NCBI GenBank assembly: GCA_030268105.1
Contig: BSDZ01000025.1
Location: forward strand, 310,001 to 374,000
Source: Volvox africanus
Taxonomy: Eukaryota; Chlorophyta; Chlorophyceae; Chlamydomonadales; Volvocaceae
DNA: 64,000 nucleotides
Direction of reading: 5' to 3'
Part shown: piece after piece, positions 56,804 through 64,000 of the stretch
Numbering within the stretch: position 1 is the first letter of the stretch
Layout of the letters: every line of letters starts with the position of its first letter
The notes under the pieces: generated by a model
Told to the model about the DNA's origin: nothing
Databases searched by the model: none
Seen by the model: only the letters and a program-made list of their open reading frames with translations
Program-made: the position numbers and the translations under genes

Positions 56804-57076
56804 GGGCCCCCGGAGGTGCTTCACGCTCAGAACCAATACAGTCCTGATGGGTTTCCCTTGAACCATGTGTTGTAGTGCCATGGCAGCAGGCAACCAAAAT
56901 TCGCCTTTCCGTTGTGATGTAGGTAGGTAGGTGTTGAGCATCCTAGCACCAGGAAACACGTGCTTGCAACATCACAGCAAGGAAGGAGTGCAGCCATGAG
57001 GCGGGAGCAGACAGTGGGACTGGTGTTGGTGTTGGGAGCCCTGGTTGCGCTGGGGTGTGGACCAATAGAGACCGCA

Positions 57077-57148
57077 GTCCCTATCGTATAGTGGTTAGTA
57101 CATCGCGTTGTGGCCGCGAAGACCCCGGCTCAATTCCGGGTAGGGACA
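57077..57148 (+). tRNA. tRNA-His(GTG), intact fold (core 10)
   Basis: 72 nt, as core 2; long core. Confidence 0.85.
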
Positions 57149-57160
57149 CACCTCATATGA

Positions 57161-58126
57161 CGATTTGTTCATCCTCCTACATGCGTGCGCACTTCAACAT
57201 ACAATCCAATACAACAACAACCCACCTAGCTATAGGTAAATATACAACGAAGTGTACACATACACACATGCACAAACACATCTGTGTTAGGTTCCTTGAC
57301 AAATACAATGGCACGGAGGGATCCACTGGAAGGGTAAACAAAATTGACATAAATAAGATTTTCATGATATTTCGTTATATTCATAATCATATTTTGATTG
57401 ATTACATTCACGTTCACACGCCCAGCGCTTTTGGAGAAGCATTCATATCACTACTGTGACCTCGCCAAACCTGTATGTGCTCGTAAATTGTCTTTGCTGT
57501 AGATGTAAATATACTTTGCTTCTTCTTTTACTCTATTTTCTACGGCAGAGTGAACGGCGATTATCGCGCCTGCTGCAACTTGGAGCATCCCGCTCATTCT
57601 TCCGACTCTTGGCCACCAACGGGAACAACCGCCACTCTTAGGGAATATCTTCTTCTGCTCTCCTTTTAACGGCGGAATTAGAGGCAACTCTTGCGCAGGC
57701 GGGGATTCGGAACCTCGCGCTATTCCCTCTTCTGGCCGTCATTGCAGACAGTCGCAAGTCGTTCTTCGATTTGTTCATCCTCCTACATGCGTGCGCACTT
57801 CAACATACAATCCAATACAACAACAACCCACCTAGCTATAGGTAAATATACAACGAAGTGTACACATACACACATGCACAAACACATCTGTGTTAGGTTC
57901 CTTGACAAATACAATGGCACGGAGGGATCCACTGGAAGGGTAAACAAAATTGACATAAATAAGATTTTCATGATATTTCGTTATATTCATAATCATATTT
58001 TGATTGATTACATTTACGTTCACACGCCCAGCGCTTTTGGAGAAGCATTCATATCACTACTGTGACCTCGCCAAACCTGTATGTGCTCGTAAATTGTCTT
58101 TGCTGTAGATGTAAATATACTTTGCT
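57161..58126 (+). repeat. X-Y-X segmental duplication (core 10)
   Basis: X 57161-57520, Y 57521-57766, X 57767-58126; two 22-bp motif copies at the end. Confidence 0.93.
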
Positions 58127-58336
58127 GTAGATGTAAATATACTTTGCTGTAGGTAAGATACAGTGAAATGTATCTTATTTGTAAGGTTGTAAGCATCCTG
58201 CTTTTCAGGTGGGTGAATATATATGTTGGGTCGTTCTCCACACACATATGCCTACACATGTCTACACACACATTTGCCTACACACACATGGACATGGGCA
58301 ATCCTACATGGGCAATCCTACAGGCAGGGCAGGGCC

Positions 58337-59273
58337 TGTTGTATCTCTCCTTCTTCGCTCATGCACTTATCTGCGCGTCTGGGCCGAAGTGATACTAGTG
58401 CCGAAGTGCTTGTGGGACAGCAAAGCACCCAAGTGCGATATTATAGGCAGCGGAAGGCTTAGTAGCGATAAAAGATCCAGCTTACAATCATTGACAGGCA
58501 GCGATGTTTTCCATAAAATTCTTGCAACAATTGTTATTTCACGAGCTAATTTGCTTTATTTGCTTCACCTTATGCTGATCGCTTTTTTGTTATATTAGCG
58601 ACATGTCCGGCTGTCAGAAGCGATGACAGGCTATCATCTCACAGCCGATTGCAAAGCTCAGGCTTGGCTCGGGCCGAAATTATATTGATAAAGTCCGAAA
58701 GGAGAGTTCTCAAGGCAATCCTGCTCAGGGTTTGATAAAAGCTTGCTCTGTTCGGCCGTCCTCCTGCATATTCTACTTGCAACACCAATACACGGTACAT
58801 CTCACACCAGATCGTCGATCCTCAAGTGTGACAAACCCTAGGCGCGTATCACAGATATCCGCATATAACACAAACAAGCCTTCCCAGCATTCACGTGATG
58901 CAAACGGCCGAGTATCGATATTCGGCTGTTGGCTAACTACTGCGACCTCCACACTTCCCATACTCATGCACGATTCATGCCAGCAATGAAGTGATAATAT
59001 AGCAAATACTATTACTTAACAATTCATGCCATTAAAATGCCTTCTGCCCTCGTTCCTCCAGCCGAGTCAAGCGTTCGCTTGGTGGGCACATTAGTGATAC
59101 AGCTGGCATGCAAGGCGGGGAGTCGTGATTGCATGGACTCTAGAGCGCATGAACAGCTAAATATATGCAAATATATTTAATGCTAGAAATGCCTTTATTA
59201 ACTTGCCTTGTTAAGTCGCCTTGTTAGGTCGCATTGACCAATGCATCGGCGATTATTGAACCGTAATACAACA
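58337..59273 (-). repeat. Solo LTR 10
   Basis: 937 bp; GGGCC on both sides; CCGTCC, ACTTGC, AGCCGAG. Confidence 0.9.
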
Positions 59274-59546
59274 GGGCCCCCGGAGGTGCTTCACGCTCAG
59301 AACCAATACAGTCCTGATGGGTTTCCCTTGAACCATGTGTTGTAGTGCCATGGCAGCAGGCAACCAAAATTCGCCTTTCCGTTGTGATGTAGGTAGGTAG
59401 GTGTTGAGCATCCTAGCACCAGGAAACACGTGCTTGCAACATCACAGCAAGGAAGGAGTGCAGCCATGAAGCGGGAGCAGACAGTGGGACTGGTGTTGGT
59501 GTTGGGAGCCCTGGTTGCGCTGGGGTGTGGACCAATAGAGACCGCA

Positions 59547-59619
59547 GTCCCTATCGTATAGTGGTTAGTACATCGCGTTGTGGCCGCGAAGACCCCGGCC
59601 CAAATTTTGGGTAGGGACA
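59547..59619 (+). pseudogene. tRNA-His(GTG), degraded T-arm (core 11)
   Basis: Degraded T-arm preceded by the GTGCTTGCAAC form otherwise found only with intact-fold copies; a crossover must lie between the two sites, within about 140 bp. Confidence 0.75.
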
Positions 59620-60179
59620 CACCTCATATGACGATTTGTTCATCCTCCTACATGCGTGCGCACTTCAACATACAATCCAATACAACAACAACCCACCTAG
59701 CTATAGGTAAATATACAACGAAGTGTACACATACACACATGCACAAACACATCTGTGTTAGGTTCCTTGACAAATACAATGGCACGGAGGGATCCACTGG
59801 AAGGGTAAACAAAATTGACATAAATAAGATTTTCATGATATTTCGTTATATTCATAATCATATTTTGATTGATTACATTTACGTTCACACGCCCAGCGCT
59901 TTTGGAGAAGCATTCATATCACTACTGTGACCTCGCCAAACCTGTATGTGCTCGTAAATTGTCTTTGCTGTAGATGTAAATATACTTTGCTGTAGATAAG
60001 ATACAATGAAATGTATCTTATTTGTAAGGTTGTAAGCATCCTGCTTTTCAGGTGGGTGAATATATATGTTGGGTCGTTCTCCACACACATATGCCTACAC
60101 ATGTCTACACACACATTTGCCTACACACACATGGACATGGGCAATCCTACATGGGCAATCCTACAGGCAGGGCAGGGCC

Positions 60180-61116
60180 TGTTGTATCTCTCCTTCTTCG
60201 CTCATGCACTTATCTGCGCGTCTGGGCCGAAGTGATACTAGTGCCGAAGTGCTTGTGGGACAGCAAAGCACCCAAGTGCGATATTATAGGCAGCGGAAGG
60301 CTTAGTAGCGATAAAAGATCCAGCTTACAATCATTGACAGGCAGCGATGTTTTCCATAAAATTCTTGCAACAATTGTTATTTCACGAGCTAATTTGCTTT
60401 ATTTGCTTCACCTTATGCTGATCGCTTTTTTGTTATATTAGCGACATGTCCGGCTGTCAGAAGCGATGACAGGCTATCATCTCACAGCCGATTGCAAAGC
60501 TCAGGCTTGGCTCGGGCCGAAATTATATTGATAAAGTCCGAAAGGAGAGTTCTCAAGGCAATCCTGCTCAGGGTTTGATAAAAGCTTGCTCTGTTCGGCC
60601 ATCCTCCTGCATATTCTACTTGCAACACCAATACACGGTACATCTCACACCAGATCGTCGATCCTCAAGTGTGACAAACCCTAGGCGCGTATCACAGATA
60701 TCCGCATATAACACAAACAAGCCTTCCCAGCATTCACGTGATGCAAACGGCCGAGTATCGATATTCGGCTGTTGGCTAACTACTGCGACCTCCACACTTC
60801 CCATACTCATGCACGATTCATGCCAGCAATGAAGTGATAATATAGCAAATACTATTACTTAACAATTCATGCCATTAAAATGCCTTCTGCCCTCGTTCCT
60901 CCAGCCGAGTCAAGCGTTCGCTTGGTGGGCACATTAGTGATACAGCTGGCATGCAAGGCGGGGAGTCGTGATTGCATGGACTCTAGAGCGCATGAACAGC
61001 TAAATATATGCAAATATATTTAATGCTAGAAATGCCTTTATTAACTTGCCTTGTTAAGTCGCCTTGTTAGGTCGCATTGACCAATGCATCGGCGATTATT
61101 GAACCGTAATACAACA
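60180..61116 (-). repeat. Solo LTR 11
   Basis: 937 bp; GGGCC on both sides; CCATCC, ACTTGC, AGCCGAG, as solo LTR 4. Confidence 0.9.
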
Positions 61117-61390
61117 GGGCCCCCGGAGGTGCTTCACGCTCAGAACCAATACAGTCCTGATGGGTTTCCCTTGAACCATGTGTTGTAGTGCCATGGCAGC
61201 AGGCAACCAAAATTCGCCTTTCCGTTGTGATGTAGGTAGGTAGGTGTTGAGCATCCTAGCACCAGGAAACACGTGCTTTGCAACATCACAGCAAGGAAGG
61301 AGTGCAGCCATGAAGCGGGAGCAGACAGTGGGACTGGTGTTGGTGTTGGGAGCCCTGGTTGCGCTGGGGTGTGGACCAATAGAGACCGCA

Positions 61391-61463
61391 GTCCCTATCG
61401 TATAGTGGTTAGTACATCGCGTTGTGGCCGCGAAGACCCCGGCCCAAATTTTGGGTAGGGACA
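61391..61463 (+). pseudogene. tRNA-His(GTG), degraded T-arm (core 12)
   Basis: Degraded T-arm; short core with GGCATGG but with the GTAGGTAAGATACAG end otherwise typical of long cores. Confidence 0.75.
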
Positions 61464-62023
61464 CACCTCATATGACGATTTGTTCATCCTCCTACATGCG
61501 TGCGCACTTCAACATACAATCCAATACAACAACAACCCACCTAGCTATAGGTAAATATACAACGAAGTGTACACATACACACATGCACAAACACATCTGT
61601 GTTAGGTTCCTTGACAAATACAATGGCATGGAGGGATCCACTGGAAGGGTAAACAAAATTGACATAAATAAGATTTTCATGATATTTCGTTATATTCATA
61701 ATCATATTTTGATTGATTACATTTACGTTCACACGCCCAGCGCTTTTGGAGAAGCATTCATATCACTACTGTGACCTCGCCAAACCTGTATGTGCTCGTA
61801 AATTGTCTTTGCTGTAGATGTAAATATACTTTGCTGTAGGTAAGATACAGTGAAATGTATCTTATTTGTAAGGTTGTAAGCATCCTGCTTTTCAGGTGGG
61901 TGAATATATATGTTGGGTCGTTCTCCACACACATATGCCTACACATGTCTACACACACATTTGCCTACACACACATGGACATGGGCAATCCTACATGGGC
62001 AATCCTACAGGCAGGGCAGGGCC

Positions 62024-62960
62024 TGTTGTATCTCTCCTTCTTCGCTCATGCACTTATCTGCGCGTCTGGGCCGAAGTGATACTAGTGCCGAAGTGCTTGT
62101 GGGACAGCAAAGCACCCAAGTGCGATATTATAGGCAGCGGAAGGCTTAGTAGCGATAAAAGATCCAGCTTACAATCATTGACAGGCAGCGATGTTTTCCA
62201 TAAAATTCTTGCAACAATTGTTATTTCACGAGCTAATTTGCTTTATTTGCTTCACCTTATGCTGATCGCTTTTTTGTTATATTAGCGACATGTCCGGCTG
62301 TCAGAAGCGATGACAGGCTATCATCTCACAGCCGATTGCAAAGCTCAGGCTTGGCTCGGGCCGAAATTATATTGATAAAGTCCGAAAGGAGAGTTCTCAA
62401 GGCAATCCTGCTCAGGGTTTGATTAAAGCTTGCTCTGTTCGGCCATCCTCCTGCATATTCTACTCGCAACACCAATACACGGTACATCTCACACCAGATC
62501 GTCGATCCTCAAGTGTGACAAACCCTAGGCGCGTATCACAGATATCCGCATATAACACAAACAAGCCTTCCCAGCATTCACGTGATGCAAACGGCCGAGT
62601 ATCGATATTCGGCTGTTGGCTAACTACTGCGACCTCCACACTTCCCATACTCATGCACGATTCATGCCAGCAATGAAGTGATAATATAGCAAATACTATT
62701 ACTTAACAATTCATGCCATTAAAATGCCTTCTGCCCTTGTTCCTCCAGCTGAGTCAAGCGTTCGCTTGGTGGGCACATTAGTGATACAGCTGGCATGCAA
62801 GGCGGGGAGTCGTGATTGCATGGACTCTAGAGCGCATGAACAGCTAAATATATGCAAATATATTTAATGCTAGAAATGCCTTTATTAACTTGCCTTGTTA
62901 AGTCGCCTTGTTAGGTCGCATTGACCAATGCATCGGCGATTATTGAACCGTAATACAACA
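62024..62960 (-). repeat. Solo LTR 12
   Basis: 937 bp; GGGCC on both sides; CCATCC, ACTCGC, AGCTGAG plus private changes (GATTAAAGC, CTGCCCTTG), making it the most distinctive copy. Confidence 0.9.
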
Positions 62961-63233
62961 GGGCCCCCGGAGGTGCTTCACGCTCAGAACCAATACAGTC
63001 CTGATGGGTTTCCCTTGAACCATGTGTTGTAGTGCCATGGCAGCAGGCAACCAAAATTCGCCTTTCCGTTGTGATGTAGGTAGGTAGGTGTTGAGCATCC
63101 TAGCACCAGGAAACACGTGCTTGCAACATCACAGCAAGGAAGGAGTGCAGCCATGAGGCGGGAGCAGAGAGTGGCACTGGTGTTGGTGTTGGGAGCCCTG
63201 GTTGCGCTGGGGTGTGGACCAATAGAGACCGCA

Positions 63234-63305
63234 GTCCCTATCGTATAGTGGTTAGTACATCGCGTTGTGGCCGCGAAGACCCCGGCTCAATTCCGGGTAG
63301 GGACA
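63234..63305 (+). tRNA. tRNA-His(GTG), intact fold (core 13)
   Basis: 72 nt, as core 2; the surrounding core has private changes (GCAGAGAGTGGCACTGG just upstream). Confidence 0.85.
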
Positions 63306-63317
63306 CACCTCATATGA

Positions 63318-64000
63318 CGATTTGTTCATCCTCCTACATGCGTGCGCACTTCAACATACAATCCAATACAACAACAACCCACCTAGCTATAGGTAAATAT
63401 ACAACGAAGTGTACACATACACACATGCACAAACACATCTGTGTTAGGTTCCTTGACAAATACAATGGCACGGAGGGATCCACTGGAAGGGTAAACAAAA
63501 TTGACATAAATAAGATTTTCATGATATTTCGTTATATTCATAATCATATTTTGATTGATTACATTCACGTTCACACGCCCAGCGCTTTTGGAGAAGCATT
63601 CATATCACTACTGTGACCTCGCCAAACCTGTATGTGCTCGTAAATTGTCTTTGCTGTAGATGTAAATATACTTTGCTTCTTCTTTTACTCTATTTTCTAC
63701 GGCAGAGTGAACGGCGATTATCGCGCCTGCTGCAACTTGGAGCATCCCGCTCATTCTTCCGACTCTTGGCCACCAACGGGAACAACCGCCACTCTTAGGG
63801 AATATCTTCTTCTGCTCTCCTTTTAACGGCGGAATTAGAGGCAACTCTTGCGCAGGCGGGGATTCGGAACCTCGCGCTATTCCCTCTTCTGGCCGTCATT
63901 GCAGACAGTCGCAAGTCGTTCTTCGATTTGTTCATCCTCCTACATTCGTGCGCACTTCAACATACAATCCAATACAACAACAACCCACCTAGCTATAGGT
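63318..64000 (+). repeat. X-Y-X segmental duplication (core 13, cut by window end)
   Basis: X 63318-63677, Y 63678-63923, X from 63924 to the window end; the second X has a private ACATTCGTGCG. Confidence 0.9.

Larger units (their letters stand above)
37231..64000. repeat. Tandem array of tRNA-His / solo-LTR units (1.84 and 2.47 kb)
   Basis: Near-identical head-to-tail units. Solo LTRs start at 38633, 41103, 43575, 45419, 47263, 49711, 52181, 54025, 55867, 58337, 60180 and 62024; all 12 are 937 bp. Cores between them: 37726-38632 (907), 39570-41102 (1533), 42040-43574 (1535), 44512-45418 (907), 46356-47262 (907), 48200-49710 (1511), 50648-52180 (1533), 53118-54024 (907), 54962-55866 (905), 56804-58336 (1533), 59274-60179 (906), 61117-62023 (907), 62961-64000 (long type, cut by window). 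Each core has a 31-codon ORF, tRNA-His, segment X, an AT hairpin and CA-rich tracts. Only a handful of sites vary between units, so amplification or homogenisation is recent. No other gene is seen. Confidence 0.96.

Noticed and set aside
37231..64000. CRISPR-like array (regularly repeated units)
   Set aside because: Repeat units are 1.8-2.5 kb, spacers are not unique, and the context is eukaryotic retroelements.

Overview
The window is eukaryotic nuclear repeat DNA with no recognisable single-copy host gene. Evidence: several Ty3/Gypsy retrotransposons of chromovirus type (integrase with a C-terminal chromodomain), one intact Ty1/Copia element, and a tandem array whose units carry a tRNA-His(GTG)-like gene and a solo LTR. 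The species cannot be named from sequence alone. The tRNA resembles eukaryotic cytosolic tRNA-His. Decay in the oldest Gypsy copy is mostly CpG to TpG/CpA, which suggests a genome with CpG cytosine methylation. A plant/algal or other protist lineage is possible but unproven.

Layout, 1-37230: a stack of nested elements. Gypsy-A (+, 1-7297, first 176 bp of its 5' LTR outside the window) abuts the interior of Gypsy-C (-, 7298-12094). C abuts the interior of Gypsy-E (+, 12095-15026), and E abuts the leader of Gypsy-F (+, 15027-32350). F abuts the interior of Gypsy-G (+, 32351-37230), and G abuts the interior of a solo LTR of the tandem array. In each case the right LTR of one element ends flush against the middle of the next. 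The simplest reading is array > G > F > E > C > A, with every left half lying to the left of the window. F also carries an intact Copia (-, 19901-24643, TSD CCAAG) and a young Gypsy-D (-, 25265-31494, TSD GACGC). A, C, D and G are one family; F is a related family; E is a third.

37231-64000: 12 full tandem units and one partial at each end. Each unit is a 937-bp solo LTR (minus orientation, flanked by GGGCC TSDs) plus a core of about 907 or about 1,533 bp. Each core holds a 31-codon hydrophobic ORF overlapping a tRNA-His gene, then segment X. Long cores repeat X around a 246-bp segment Y. Six cores have a canonical tRNA T-arm and seven a degraded one.

How the parts work: in A, C and F the gag and pol ORFs share one frame and are separated by a single UAG, 7 nt upstream of a conserved CCCGGG-N20-CCCGGG stem. 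This indicates stop-codon readthrough. Upstream of gag is a protein-like leader ORF ('ORF0') conserved between A and F. Pol runs protease, RT, RNase H, integrase (DD35E), GPY/F and chromodomain; the chromodomain can explain targeting into existing heterochromatin and hence the nesting. The Copia element has identical LTRs, one intact 1,352-codon gag-pol ORF, and a primer site matching the anticodon arm of a tRNA-Met (half-tRNA priming).
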